Shown piece after piece: positions 41,798 to 51,072 of a stretch of 64,000 bases of DNA. Source of the DNA: JALORV01 sp963724365 (GTDB lineage: Bacteria; Pseudomonadota; Gammaproteobacteria; Burkholderiales; Burkholderiaceae_F). The stretch spans positions 372,001 through 436,000 of the forward strand of contig CAVRUR010000013.1 in assembly GCA_963724365.1 (NCBI GenBank), written 5' to 3'. The notes below the pieces were generated by a model. That model saw only the letters and a list, made by a program, of their open reading frames with translations, searched no databases and was not told the DNA's origin. Position 1 is the stretch's first letter. Each line of letters starts with the position of its first letter. The position numbers were made by a program, and so were the translations under genes.

Positions 41798-43597
41798 TCA
41801 GAACTGCTCGTCCGCGAGGGCCAGCGTCCCGGTGCTGCCGGCAACGATGCTTGCCGACAGGCCGGGCGCAGTCACCAGCAGGTGATCGGCAAAGAAGCGC
41901 GCAGTGGCAATCTTGGCCTGCGCGAACGGCACGTCGTCCGCCGCGGCGACAAGGCGCCGCGCCGCGAGCGCGGCACGCGCCAGTTGCCAACCGCCATGCG
42001 CAATCCCTGCCAGCTTCAGATAAGGCACCGATCCTGCGAACACGGCGCGTATGTCGCTTCGAAAGTGTCCGACGACGAAGTCCACCACCGATTCATAGGC
42101 GTCGACAGCCACGCGCAGCCGTTGACCGATGGCAGCGCAATCGTCGCCCGCGTGTGCAAGCTCGGCCGCAGTCGCGCGCATCTGGGCGATGAAAGTGCGG
42201 GCCGTTGCCCCGCCGTCGCGAGAGGTCTTGCGGCCGACAAGATCGTTTGCCTGGATGGCCGTGGTGCCCTCGTAGATCGTCAGGATGCGGGCGTCCCGGT
42301 AGAACTGCGCGGCCCCGGTTTCCTCGATGAAGCCCATGCCGCCGTGCACCTGGACGCCGGTCGATGCGACGTCGATCGAGATCTCCGTGGACCAGCCCTT
42401 GACGATCGGCACAAGATATTCATAGGCCGCCTGGGCTTCCTTGCGAACCGCGGCATCAGGATGGTGGTGCGCCACGTCGTGGTACCCCGCCGCCACATAG
42501 GCGACGGCCCGCGCGGCCTCCGTGCTGGAACGCATGTACATCAGCATGCGCCGCACGTCCGGGTGGCGGATGATCGCGACCGGCCCGCTGGAACCCTCAA
42601 CAGCGCGGCTCTGCACGCGGTCCTTCGCATACGAGACCGCCTTCTGGTAGGCGCGATCGCATATCGCGATGCCCTGCATGCCGACCTGGAAGCGCGCCGC
42701 GTTCATCATCACGAACATGTACTCGAGCCCGCGGTTCTCCTCGCCGACCAGGTAACCGGTCGCGCCCGGACCGACATCACCTTTGCCGTCACCAAACAGC
42801 AGTACGCAGGTCGGGCTCGCCCTGATGCCAAGCTTGTGCTCGATCGACGCGCAGTAGACGTCATTGCGCTTGCCGAGTGCGCCGTTTGCGTCGACGACGA
42901 CTTTGGGCACGATGAAAAGCGAGATGCCCTTCACACCCTCCGGTGCATTCGGCGTACGCGCCAGCACGAGATGAATGATGTTTTCCGCGAGATCGTGATC
43001 CCCATAAGTGATGAAGATCTTCTGGCCGAAGACGCGGTAGGTGCCGTCGGCCTGCGGCTCGGCCCGGGAGCGGACTTGCGAGAGGTCCGAGCCCGCCTGC
43101 GGCTCGGTCAGGTTCATCGTGCCCGTCCAGGTGCCGTCGATCAGGCGCGGCAGATACAGCGCTTTCTGCTCGTCCGAGCCCGCCACCAGCAGCGCCTCGA
43201 TCGCCCCGTCGGTCAGTAGCGGACACAGTGCGAACGAGAGGTTGGCCGCCTGCATCATTTCCATGCATGCCGCGCCGACGACCTTCGGCAGACCCTGGCC
43301 GCCATATTCCGTCGGATGCTGGATTCCCTGCCAGCCCGCCTCGGCGAACGACCGGAAAGCTTCGCGGAAGCCGGGGCTGGTGGTCACGTTGCCGTTGTCC
43401 CACTTGCCCGGTTGCGTGTCGCCACTCCAGTTCAGCGGAGCCACGACCTCGCCCATGAATCGGGCGTTTTCCTCGAGCACCGCCTGCACGGTCTCGTCCG
43501 TCGCGTCCTCGCATCCCGGGAGCTGCTGGATCTGCTTCAGGCCCGCCAGTTCGCGCAGCACGAACAGCATGTCCTTGATCGGTGCGGTGTAGCTCAT
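41798..43597 (-). CDS. acyl-CoA dehydrogenase, long (DmdC-type) form
   Basis: A 599-residue flavoprotein of the long acyl-CoA dehydrogenase branch (DmdC/3-methylmercaptopropionyl-CoA dehydrogenase-like). It has MNLTEPQAGSDLSQVRS and FGQKIFITYGDHD, the VHGGMGFIEETGAAQFYRD catalytic region, ILTIYEGTTAIQANDLVGRK, and a C-terminal extra domain of about 130 residues. It oxidises acyl-CoA thioesters, passing electrons to ETF, whose two subunits lie immediately upstream on the same strand. The substrate chain length is unknown. Confidence 0.93.
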   Translation of the reverse strand: MSYTAPIKDMLFVLRELAGLKQIQQLPGCEDATDETVQAVLEENARFMGEVVAPLNWSGDTQPGKWDNGNVTTSPGFREAFRSFAEAGWQGIQHPTEYGGQGLPKVVGAACMEMMQAANLSFALCPLLTDGAIEALLVAGSDEQKALYLPRLIDGTWTGTMNLTEPQAGSDLSQVRSRAEPQADGTYRVFGQKIFITYGDHDLAENIIHLVLARTPNAPEGVKGISLFIVPKVVVDANGALGKRNDVYCASIEHKLGIRASPTCVLLFGDGKGDVGPGATGYLVGEENRGLEYMFVMMNAARFQVGMQGIAICDRAYQKAVSYAKDRVQSRAVEGSSGPVAIIRHPDVRRMLMYMRSSTEAARAVAYVAAGYHDVAHHHPDAAVRKEAQAAYEYLVPIVKGWSTEISIDVASTGVQVHGGMGFIEETGAAQFYRDARILTIYEGTTAIQANDLVGRKTSRDGGATARTFIAQMRATAAELAHAGDDCAAIGQRLRVAVDAYESVVDFVVGHFRSDIRAVFAGSVPYLKLAGIAHGGWQLARAALAARRLVAAADDVPFAQAKIATARFFADHLLVTAPGLSASIVAGSTGTLALADEQF

Positions 43598-43646
43598 CGG
43601 TGTCCAGTCGCAGTGATTCAGGGCCCGCGTTGGTGAAGACGCGGGG

Positions 43647-44580
43647 TCAGCCGAGTTCCTTGACGAGTTGCGGGATCACCTCGAACAGGTCGCCGACGAG
43701 GCCATAGTCGGCCACGGAAAAAATTGGCGCCTCGGGGTCCTTGTTGATCGCGACGATGACCTTCGAGTCCTTCATGCCGGCCAGGTGCTGGATCGCGCCC
43801 GAGATGCCAACGGCGATATACAGGCCCGGTGCGACCACCTTGCCGGTCTGGCCGACCTGCCAGTCGTTCGGCGCATAGCCCGCATCGACTGCCGCACGCG
43901 AAGCGCCCATGGCTGCATTGAGTTTGTCCGCCAGCGGCTCGAGCAGCTTGAAGTTCTCGGCGGAGCCCATGCCGCGTCCGCCGGAGATCACGACCTTGGC
44001 GCCCTGCAACTCGGGACGATCGGACTTCGCAATGTCGCGGCCAACGAAACGCGAAGCATCCGACGCCGTGACGGCAGTCAAGTTCTCGACGCTGGCCGAA
44101 CCGCCATCCGCCGGCGCGGCGTCGAAGCTGGTCGGGCGCACGGTAATGACCTTGACCTTGTCGTCCGACTGCACGGTGGCGATTGCGTTGCCAGCGTAGA
44201 TCGGGCGAGTGAATGTGTCGGCCGATTCGACGCTGCTGATCTCGGATATCTGTGCCGAGTCGAGCTTCGCGGCAACGCGCGGCATGATGTTCTTGCCGTA
44301 GGCCGTAGCCGGCGCCAGGACATGCGATGTAGTTCCCGGCGACCGCCAGCACCTGGGCCGCAACCGGTTCGGCCAGGCCATCGGCGAACTGCGGGCCATC
44401 GGCCACGAGGATCTTGCTGACACCACCGATCTTCGCCGCGGCCTGCGCCGCACCGGCCGCATTGTGGCCGACGATCAGCACATGCACGTCGCCCGCCGCC
44501 TTCGCGGCCGCCGTTACCGCGTTGAGTGTCGGGCCCTTGATCGACGCGTTGTCGTGTTCCGCAACTACGAGTGCAGTCAT
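43647..44580 (-). CDS. etfA: electron transfer flavoprotein alpha subunit, one frame break
   Basis: After removing one extra base (about 44328) the protein has 310 residues, the usual EtfA length. The N-terminal frame ends AVAGNY and the second resumes SHVLAPATAYGKNIMPRVAAKL. The FAD region is intact: VVISGGRGMGSAENFKLLEPLA, AAVDAGYAPNDWQVGQTGK, PGLYIAVGISGAIQHLAGM and INKDPEAPIFSVADYGLVGD. It accepts electrons from the acyl-CoA dehydrogenase encoded 50 bp downstream. The break is a likely sequencing insertion because both sides are perfectly conserved. Confidence 0.9.
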
Positions 44581-44597
44581 GTCGTGTCTCTCGACTT

Positions 44598-45347
44598 TCA
44601 GATGGCTTTGGCTTCGTTCTTCAGCTTGCTGACCAGGGTCGCAACGTCCGGCACCTTGATGCCCGCCTTGCGCGCCGGCGGCTCGCTGACCTTGAGCGTC
44701 TTCAACCGCGGCGTCACGTCGACGCCGAGCTCGGCCGGCTTGATCGTCTCGAGCGGCTTCTTCTTCGCCTTCATGATGTTCGGCAGCGTGACGTAGCGCG
44801 GTTCGTTCAGGCGCAGGTCGGCAGTCACGACCGCCGGCAGGCTGATCGAGATCGTCTCGAGGCCGCCGTCGACCTCGCGCGTTACATCAGCACGGCCGTC
44901 GGAAATCTTCAGCTTCGACGCGAAGGCGCCCTGCGGAATGTCGAGCAGCGCCGCCAGCATCTGGCCGGTCTGGTTGGCGTCGTCATCGATCGCCTGCTTG
45001 CCGACGATGATGAGGTTGGGCTTTTCCTTGTCCGCCACCGCCTTGAGCAGCTTGGCAACCGCCAGCGGCTGCAGTTCGACGTCGGTCTCGATCAGGATGC
45101 CGCGGTCGGCGCCGATCGCCATCGCGGTGCGCAGCGTCTCCTGGCATTGCGGAACGCCGCACGACACAGCGACGATCTCGGTCGCCACACCGGCCTCCTT
45201 CAGGCGCACCGCTTCCTCGACGGCAATTTCGTCGAAGGGGTTCATCGACATCTTGACGTTGGCAATGTCGACTCCGCTGCCGTCCGACTTGACCCGGACC
45301 TTGACGTTGTAATCGACGACACGCTTGACCGTGACCAGGATTTTCAT
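44598..45347 (-). CDS. etfB: electron transfer flavoprotein beta subunit
   Basis: A 249-residue EtfB that binds AMP and pairs with EtfA. Recognisable are MKILVTVKRVVDYNVKVRV, MNPFDEIAVEEAVRLKE, IVGKQAIDDDANQTGQMLA and the C-terminal DLRLNEPRYVTLPNIMKAKKKPL with the ETF-recognition loop. It is complete and lies 17 bp upstream of etfA, in the operon etfB-etfA-dehydrogenase. A TATAAT hexamer 66-71 bp upstream is the probable -10. Confidence 0.96.
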   Translation of the reverse strand: MKILVTVKRVVDYNVKVRVKSDGSGVDIANVKMSMNPFDEIAVEEAVRLKEAGVATEIVAVSCGVPQCQETLRTAMAIGADRGILIETDVELQPLAVAKLLKAVADKEKPNLIIVGKQAIDDDANQTGQMLAALLDIPQGAFASKLKISDGRADVTREVDGGLETISISLPAVVTADLRLNEPRYVTLPNIMKAKKKPLETIKPAELGVDVTPRLKTLKVSEPPARKAGIKVPDVATLVSKLKNEAKAI

Positions 45348-45412
45348 GGGTTCGCTTAGGTGAGGGACGCGCCACGCACGGGCGCTGCGGACTCGATCGG
45401 AGAAACCCGGGA

Positions 45413-45418
45413 ATTATA
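45413..45418 (-). promoter_or_regulatory. -10 element for the etfBA operon
   Basis: The minus strand reads a perfect TATAAT here, about 65 bp before the etfB start. The expected -35 position reads CGGAGG, a poor match, so an activator may be involved. Only the -10 is supported. Confidence 0.45.
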
Positions 45419-45441
45419 GGAGTCGCCGCCATGCCCTCCGG

Positions 45442-45459
45442 CCCCCTCCGTAGAGGGGG
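45442..45459. terminator. GC-rich hairpin between yqaA-like gene and etfB
   Basis: CCCCCTC (45442-45448) pairs with GAGGGGG (45453-45459) around CGTA. It begins a few bases after the stop of the YqaA-like gene (45463, minus strand). It can end that transcript, although no T-run follows in the minus direction. Confidence 0.45.
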
Positions 45460-45462
45460 GAC

Positions 45463-45891
45463 TCAGGGCCACACCAGTGCCTCGAACCACGCCCAGCCGC
45501 CGGCGACCAGGACGTAACGAGCGAGCTTGCCGACCGCGAAGGCCACCAGCGAGATCCACGGATTGAAGCGCAACCAGCCCGCGGCGACGGCGAGCGCATC
45601 GCCGGCGAGCGGAACCCACGAGAACAGCAGCGCCCAGTAACCGTACTTGTGCAGGTAAATGATCGACTTGTGATGCACGCGGTTGGGAATCAGCCGCCCG
45701 ACCCAGTACGACGTCAGCCCGCCCAGCGTGTTGCCGACCGTCGCCACCAGGACTGCCGGCCAGATGGCGTCCGGATGCTGGTGGATCACTGCAATCAGCA
45801 CGAACTCGGACCCGCCCGGCAGCACCGTGGCGGCGACGAAGCTCGCGAAAAAGAGCGCGACAAACCCGGATTCTGCGGAAAATTCGAACAT
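45463..45891 (-). CDS. YqaA/DedA-like membrane protein
   Basis: A 142-residue SNARE-associated/DedA-superfamily protein of the short YqaA type. It has FFASFVAATVLPGGSEFVLIAVI, a TVGNTLGGLTSYWVGRLI segment with the family glycines, and WVPLAGDALAVAAGWLRF followed by a hydrophobic tail. DedA relatives take part in lipid-carrier transport and membrane homeostasis; YqaA members are uncharacterised. Complete, alone between an oxidoreductase gene and etfB on the same strand. Confidence 0.85.
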   Translation of the reverse strand: MFEFSAESGFVALFFASFVAATVLPGGSEFVLIAVIHQHPDAIWPAVLVATVGNTLGGLTSYWVGRLIPNRVHHKSIIYLHKYGYWALLFSWVPLAGDALAVAAGWLRFNPWISLVAFAVGKLARYVLVAGGWAWFEALVWP

Positions 45892-45969
45892 GCCTGCGGT
45901 GGTCGATCACGTGCGGGGCGCGAGGCGCGCGAGTCTAGACGGGAACGCCGGCGTGCCGACGCGGATGGT

Positions 45970-47565
45970 CTACCTCAGGTCGCGGACGATCTCGCGGGCC
46001 GCGTTGTGCCCCGGCGCGCCGGTCACACCGCCTCCCGGATGTGCTCCGGAGCCGCAGTGATACAGGCCCTTGAGCGGACCGCGGTAGCGCGCGTACCCCA
46101 TGACCGGCCGCATCGAGAACAACTGATCGAGCGACAAATGTCCGTGGAAGATGTCGCCGCCGACGAGCCCGAATTCATCCTCCAGATCCTGGGGCGACAG
46201 TGCGCGGTATCCGAGCAGCGATGCGCGGAAGTTCGGACAATGCGCCTGCACGACATCGAAGATGCGGTCCACCGCAGTCGGCTTCAGTCTCGACCAGTCC
46301 GCCCCGGGATCGAACTGCTGGCAGAACAGGCTCGCGACGTGGGCGCCCGCCGGCGCCAGCGTGTCATCGACGACGCTGGGAATCAGCATTTCGACCACCG
46401 GCGCGGTCGAGCAGCCTGCGGCCACGGCATCGCGCCAGGCCTGGTCCATGTACGCAAGTGAAGGCGCGAACACGATGCCGCTCGCGTGGTGCAGTTGCGC
46501 GTTCGCGCCGGGCGCTGCGACAAAGTCAGGCAAGTGCGACAGCGCGACGTTGATACGAAACGAACCCGAGCCGCACTTGTAGCGCCCAATGGCTTCGACG
46601 AACTCGGCCGGCAACTCCGACGGCTGCAGCAGGCGCTCATACAGCAGCTTGGGATTGACGTTCGAAGCCACGGCGCGCGCACGAACGACTTCGCCACCGG
46701 CCAGCTCGACGCCGACTGCCGCTCCGCGCTCGACGATGACACGCTGCACCGGCGCGTCGAGCGTGATTTCGACACCGCGTTCGCGTGCTTCGTCCGCCAT
46801 CGCCTGCGTGATCGCGCCCATGCCACCGATCGCATGACCCCATTTGCCCGGCTGGCCATTGACCTCGCCGAAGCAATGATGCAGCAGCACATAGGCGGAG
46901 CCGGCGGCATACGGGCTCGCATAGTTGCCTACGACCGAGTCCCAGCCCAGCACCGCCTTCAGCGGCTCGGACTCGAACCAGTGGTCGAGCCAGTCACCGG
47001 CGCTCTTGGTGAAGACATCAACGAGGTCGCGCTGGCCTTCGCGCGGCAGTTGTCCGAACTGCAGCAGCAGCTTGGCCGCCGCGATCAGGTCGCGCCAACC
47101 CTCGACCACGATCGGCCCCCCGAGATTCGGCGGTGCCTGCAGCACCCACTGCTTGAGCAGGCCGGCGAGCCGATCCAGCCGCGCATAGAAAGCGGGCAGG
47201 CGTTCAGCGTCCCGCGTCGAGAACTTCGCGACCTCCGCCTGTGTGGCCGCGAGATCGCCGCCGAACCTGAGCGACCGGCCATCGGCGAGCGGCACGAAGT
47301 TGGAGTACGGACGCTCGATGATGCGCAAGCCCCGCTCGCGCAGGCGCAGGTCGCGAATCACCGTCGGGTTGAGCAGGCTCACCGTGTAGCTCGCCGTGGA
47401 ATTGCGAAAGCCCGGGTGGAATTCCTCAGTCACGGCGGCGCCACCCACAACGCTGCGGCGCTCGACCACACGCACCTTGAGGCCCGCAGACGCGAGGTAG
47501 CTGGCACACACGAGGCCGTTGTGGCCAGCGCCGATGATCACGACGTCGAGGGAGGATGCAGCCAT
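45970..47565 (-). CDS. CrtI/PYROXD2-like FAD-dependent oxidoreductase
   Basis: A 531-residue flavoprotein of the phytoene-desaturase superfamily. The N-terminal dinucleotide-binding motif is VVIIGAGHNGLVCASYLASAG and the C-terminal FAD motif is GLYHCGSGAHPGGGVTGAPG. The rest aligns with PYROXD2-type proteins. No carotenoid genes (crtB, crtE) are nearby, so carotenoid desaturation is not supported. It is complete with its start at ATG 47565. Electron acceptor and substrate are unknown. Confidence 0.87.
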   Translation of the reverse strand: MAASSLDVVIIGAGHNGLVCASYLASAGLKVRVVERRSVVGGAAVTEEFHPGFRNSTASYTVSLLNPTVIRDLRLRERGLRIIERPYSNFVPLADGRSLRFGGDLAATQAEVAKFSTRDAERLPAFYARLDRLAGLLKQWVLQAPPNLGGPIVVEGWRDLIAAAKLLLQFGQLPREGQRDLVDVFTKSAGDWLDHWFESEPLKAVLGWDSVVGNYASPYAAGSAYVLLHHCFGEVNGQPGKWGHAIGGMGAITQAMADEARERGVEITLDAPVQRVIVERGAAVGVELAGGEVVRARAVASNVNPKLLYERLLQPSELPAEFVEAIGRYKCGSGSFRINVALSHLPDFVAAPGANAQLHHASGIVFAPSLAYMDQAWRDAVAAGCSTAPVVEMLIPSVVDDTLAPAGAHVASLFCQQFDPGADWSRLKPTAVDRIFDVVQAHCPNFRASLLGYRALSPQDLEDEFGLVGGDIFHGHLSLDQLFSMRPVMGYARYRGPLKGLYHCGSGAHPGGGVTGAPGHNAAREIVRDLR

Positions 47566-47641
47566 GCCGGCGCGATCTTAGCGACCGTACCGTCCAGGCG
47601 GGTCGGCGCCGTCCCGCGGGAAGCTCGACGGTCCTAGCGAC

Positions 47642-49552
47642 TCAACCTGCGCCGAACATCAACGCCACCCGGTAGGTGAGGAACGACGCCGCGTAGGCGA
47701 GCGCAAACAGATAGGCGATCATGACCCAGACCCACATCCAGCCGCCCGCCTCGCGCTTCACGGTCGCCAGAGTGGCGAGGCACTGCGGCGCAAAGACGAA
47801 CCACGCGAGGAGGGAAAGGGCCGTGGCCAGACTCCAGCTATGCGCAAGCAGCGGCGCCAGTTGCTCCGCCGTTTCCTCGCCGGCTGCCGACAGCGCATAC
47901 ACCGTACCCAGCGCACTGACCACGACCTCGCGCGCGGCCATGCCGGGCACGAGCGCGATGCTGATCTGCCAGTTGAAGCCGATCGGCTCGAAGATCACCT
48001 CCAGCAGCCGGCCGAGCATGCCGGCCAGGCTGTACTCGATCGCGGGTCCGGATGCGCCCGGCGGCGGCGCCGGATAGCTCGCAAGTACCCAAAGCAGGAT
48101 AGTGAGGACCAGGATGATGCCGCCCACGCGGCGCATGAAGATGACGATCCGCTGCCACAAGCCGATCAGCACGTTGCGCGGCATCGGCCAGTGATATTGC
48201 GGCAACTCCATCATCAACGGCCGCACCTGCCGACCTGCCGCGGTGAAGCGCTTCAGGATCCACGCGACCGCCATCGCACCGACGATGCCGGCCAGGTACA
48301 GCGCGAACAGCACCAGGCCCTGCAGTTCGACCAGTCCCGACACCTCGCCGCTGCGGGATGAAGGCGCCGATCAGCAGCGCATAGACCGGCAGCCGCGCCG
48401 AGCAGGTCATCAGTGGCGCGATCATGATCGTCACCAGGCGATCGCGCGGATCCGCGATCGTGCGCGCGGCCATGATGCCGGGGATCGCGCAGGCGTGGCT
48501 CGACAGCAGCGGGATGAACGAACGCGCCGACAAACCGACGCTCCCCATGAGCCGGTCGAGCAGGAAGGCAGCACGCGGCAGATATCCGGACTCCTCCAGC
48601 ACGAGGATGAAGAAGAACAGGATCACGATCTGCGGCAGGAACACGAGCACGCCGCCCACACCTGCGATCACGCCGTCGACCAGAAGGCTTCTCACCCAGC
48701 CGTCGGGCAGCAGCGCCGCCGACGTCGCCCCCAGCCAGGCCGTCGCGCTCTCGATCCAGCTCCATCGGCGCCTCGGCCCACGCGAATACCGCCTGGAACA
48801 TCAGGAACAGCACGGCGGTCAGGATCAACGGTCCGACCAAGCGGATGCAGCACCACGCGATCGATGCGGTCCGTCGGCTCGTGCGGGATCAGTTCATCGA
48901 GTCCGAGTCGCTGCAGGATCTCGCGCACCGCGTCGTGATCAGCGAGCGTGCCGGCCACGGCCGCCGACGCGGGTTCACCGGCTTCGGACGATGTTGCCGC
49001 ATTCACGCGCTGCCAGAGAGCGGCATCGTCCAGCAGCCGGCGCAGCGCGGCATCGCCGTCGCGCGCGATGCCGACCGTGCGTACCACCGGCACGCCCAGC
49101 GCCGCGGACAGCTGGTCCGTGTCGATCGTGATGCCGCGCGATTCGGCCAGGTCGGCCATGTTCAATGCCACCAGGCACGGCCGTCCGAGACGCTTGACTG
49201 CCAGCACCAGCCGCAGGTTGCGCCGGAGGTTGGTTGCGTCAACCACGCACACCACGAGGTCGGGCCGCTTCTCTCCCTGTGCGCGGCCGGCCAGTACATC
49301 GGCAGTGATCCGCTCATCAGGCGAATGTGGATGCACGCTGTACGTGCCGGGCAGGTCGAGGATGCGCACGGTCTTGCCGGCATGCGTCAGGTAGCGGCCC
49401 TCCTTGCGCTCAACGGTCACGCCCGCATAGTTGGCCACCTTCTGCCGGCTGCCGGTCAAAAGGTTGAACAGCGCCGTCTTGCCGCAATTGGGATTGCCGA
49501 CCAGCGCCACCAAAGGACCGGCCGGATAAAGATGGACAACGGCTTGCTTCAT
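47642..49552 (-). CDS. feoB: ferrous iron transporter FeoB, three frame breaks
   Basis: About 635 residues once three single extra bases are removed (near 48840, 48757 and 48350). The G domain is intact: G1 GNPNCGKT, G3 DLPGTYS and G4 NMAD. The membrane part runs through LILTAVLFLMFQAVFAW, FLPQIVILFFFILVLEESGYL and SSHACAIPGIMAARTI. It ends with WQISIALVPGMAAREVVVSALG. It imports Fe(II) across the inner membrane. ATG 49552 overlaps the feoA stop. Conserved sequence on each side of every break argues for assembly error rather than loss of function. Confidence 0.88.
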
Positions 49553-49824
49553 TGGCCCGTCTCGCCCGTCGGCCACAAGCGCACCTGGACACAGGCCGCC
49601 TCGGACTTGCGCAGCGCAAAGGTCGAGTGCCCGACGCGCACCGCCAGGGGGTCGCCGCCCGGCACTCCACGCCGAAGCACGATCACCCGCTCGCCCGGAA
49701 GGAACCCGATCTCCTCGAGGCGCTGTGGCCAGTTCATCCCGGTGGCCGGATAGACCACCGCGTGCACTGCGTAGGCGGTCCCGGGCAGCGCCTCGTCAAG
49801 CGGAATGGTCACGTGGACATCCAT
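49549..49824 (-). CDS. feoA: FeoA family protein
   Basis: A 91-residue SH3-like protein that supports FeoB. It includes LPGTAYAVHAV, PQRLEEIGFLPGERVIVLRRG and GGDPLAVRVGHSTFALRKSEAACVQV, the usual FeoA fold. ATG 49824 begins the family N-terminus (MDVHVTIPL); the longer frame to 49938 is unlikely. It ends overlapping the feoB start, so the pair is coupled. The 211 bp upstream to hemP show no gene or clear Fur box. Confidence 0.9.
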   Translation of the reverse strand: MDVHVTIPLDEALPGTAYAVHAVVYPATGMNWPQRLEEIGFLPGERVIVLRRGVPGGDPLAVRVGHSTFALRKSEAACVQVRLWPTGETGQ

Positions 49825-50037
49825 AGCAGCCACGGCGTGACTCGAACCTCCCGCCGAGGCACGACCCGGAGCGCGATACCGGCCAGGCGCCACGCTAGGG
49901 AGTGGATCGTCCTTTGAAGTTTCTCGGGCGCGGCTCAACGTGGCGTAGTAGCAACTGAACTGACGATTGGCTGGCTATCCGGGCGGCCGAGACGCGGCAC
50001 CGGCCCGAAGCGGCGGGGAGGAGGACGCCGCGGCTGG

Positions 50038-50226
50038 CTACTTGGTCAGGATCAGCTTGTTCATGCGGGTCAGTCTGAGACGGTACTGCTCGTCTCCGTG
50101 TCGGATCAGCAGCTCCCGCCGTCCTTGCAGCAGGTCTTCACTGCGCGACTGCACCGGTACATCTGCTTCCCCCGCGGGAGCCGGGCCAGTAGCAGTGGCA
50201 GGACGCTTGGGCGGATGACTTTTCAT
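50038..50226 (-). CDS. hemP: hemin uptake protein HemP
   Basis: A 62-residue protein with the HemP signature at its C-terminus: LLQGRRELLIRHGDEQYRLRL and TRMNKLILTK. HemP proteins are small regulators or factors linked to haem and siderophore uptake genes in proteobacteria. ATG 50226 is used because the alternative ATG 50247 lies inside a Fur-like box. The Fur-like box and the neighbouring iron genes agree with an iron-responsive role. No haem transporter gene is in the window. Confidence 0.87.
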   Translation of the reverse strand: MKSHPPKRPATATGPAPAGEADVPVQSRSEDLLQGRRELLIRHGDEQYRLRLTRMNKLILTK

Positions 50227-50234
50227 TTGCAGGG

Positions 50235-50257
50235 AAGTGATACGCATTCTTGTTTGC
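50235..50257 (-). promoter_or_regulatory. Fur-like box upstream of hemP
   Basis: On the minus strand the 23 bases match the extended GCAAATGAGAATnATTCTCATTT-type Fur box seen before betaproteobacterial iron genes at about two-thirds of positions, starting GCAAA and containing GAAT and TATCA. It overlaps the alternative hemP start at 50247. Confidence 0.5.
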
Positions 50258-50323
50258 GTTGAAAGCTCCGCACCGTTGATGCGATGTCCGGGCAGCGCCG
50301 GTCCGCGCAGGGCGGACGGGCAA

Positions 50324-50800
50324 TCAGCTCGGTGCGTCCATCTGCGACTGCAGGTAGTTCTGCAGTCCCACCTTCTCGATCAGCTCCAGTTGCGTCTCGA
50401 TGTGGTCGATGTGCTCCTCCGTGTCGTCGAGGATGTCGACCAGGATCTCGCGCGAGACGAAATCCTGCGCCTGCTCGCAGACGACGATCGCCGCCTTCAG
50501 CGTCTTCTGCGATCCGCGTTCGAGCGTGAGGTCGCCCTTCAGGACTTCCGGGACCTCCTGGCCGATCAGCAGCTTGCCGAGATCCTGCAGGTTCGGCAGC
50601 CCTTCCAGCAGGAGGATGCGCTCGACCAGGCGATCGGCATGCTTCATCTCGTCGATCGACTCCTCGTACTCGTGCTTGCCGAGCCGGCCCAGACCCCAGT
50701 TTTTCAGCATGCGTGCATGCAGGAAGTACTGGTTGATCGCCGTGAGTTCGTTCTTCAGCTGTAGATTGAGCTGCGCGATGATCGTCTTGTCGCCCTTCAT
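50324..50800 (-). CDS. bfr: bacterioferritin
   Basis: A 158-residue iron-storage protein assembling as a 24-mer with haem. Ferroxidase ligands lie in KNELTAINQYFLHARM, SIDEMKHADRLVERIL (also holding the haem-ligand Met) and DDTEEHIDHIETQ. ATG 50800 follows GGGGGCGATC and is preferred over ATG 50812. bfd lies directly upstream, the classic arrangement for iron release through bacterioferritin-associated ferredoxin. Confidence 0.95.
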   Translation of the reverse strand: MKGDKTIIAQLNLQLKNELTAINQYFLHARMLKNWGLGRLGKHEYEESIDEMKHADRLVERILLLEGLPNLQDLGKLLIGQEVPEVLKGDLTLERGSQKTLKAAIVVCEQAQDFVSREILVDILDDTEEHIDHIETQLELIEKVGLQNYLQSQMDAPS

Positions 50801-50845
50801 GATCGCCCCCACCGGTGTGCGAGGCCGCCAGCGTAGCGGACATCG

Positions 50846-51055
50846 TCATGACGCGGCCACTTCGCCGCGCACGCACGTCGAGCAGTCACCGCCGCAGACA
50901 CTGTCACGGATCACCTGCTGCGCGGCCTCGCGGCAGCACCCGCACCCGGCGCCGACACCGAGCTGCATCGACACCTCGCTCAGCGAGGCCGCGCCGGCTG
51001 CGACAGCCGAGCGGATCTGCCGATCCGTTATCGCATTGCAGATGCAGATATACAT
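50846..51055 (-). CDS. bfd: bacterioferritin-associated ferredoxin
   Basis: A 69-residue [2Fe-2S] ferredoxin of the Bfd/NifU-like (BFD) family. The cysteines are in MYICICNA and GCGCCREA, with a basic IRDSVCGG segment after. It docks on Bfr and reduces the mineral core to release Fe(II). It is 46 bp upstream of bfr and 18 bp downstream of fbpA, so it may be read from the Fur-controlled promoter. Too short for many gene callers, but both cluster motifs are unmistakable. Confidence 0.92.
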   Translation of the reverse strand: MYICICNAITDRQIRSAVAAGAASLSEVSMQLGVGAGCGCCREAAQQVIRDSVCGGDCSTCVRGEVAAS

Positions 51056-51072
51056 GTCCGGCCTGCGCTCGA

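Noticed and set aside
41729..43219. 496-codon plus-strand open frame
   Set aside because: Antisense to the acyl-CoA dehydrogenase; no recognisable domain.
46486..47637. 383-codon plus-strand open frame
   Set aside because: Antisense to the CrtI-like oxidoreductase; composition is that of a shadow frame.
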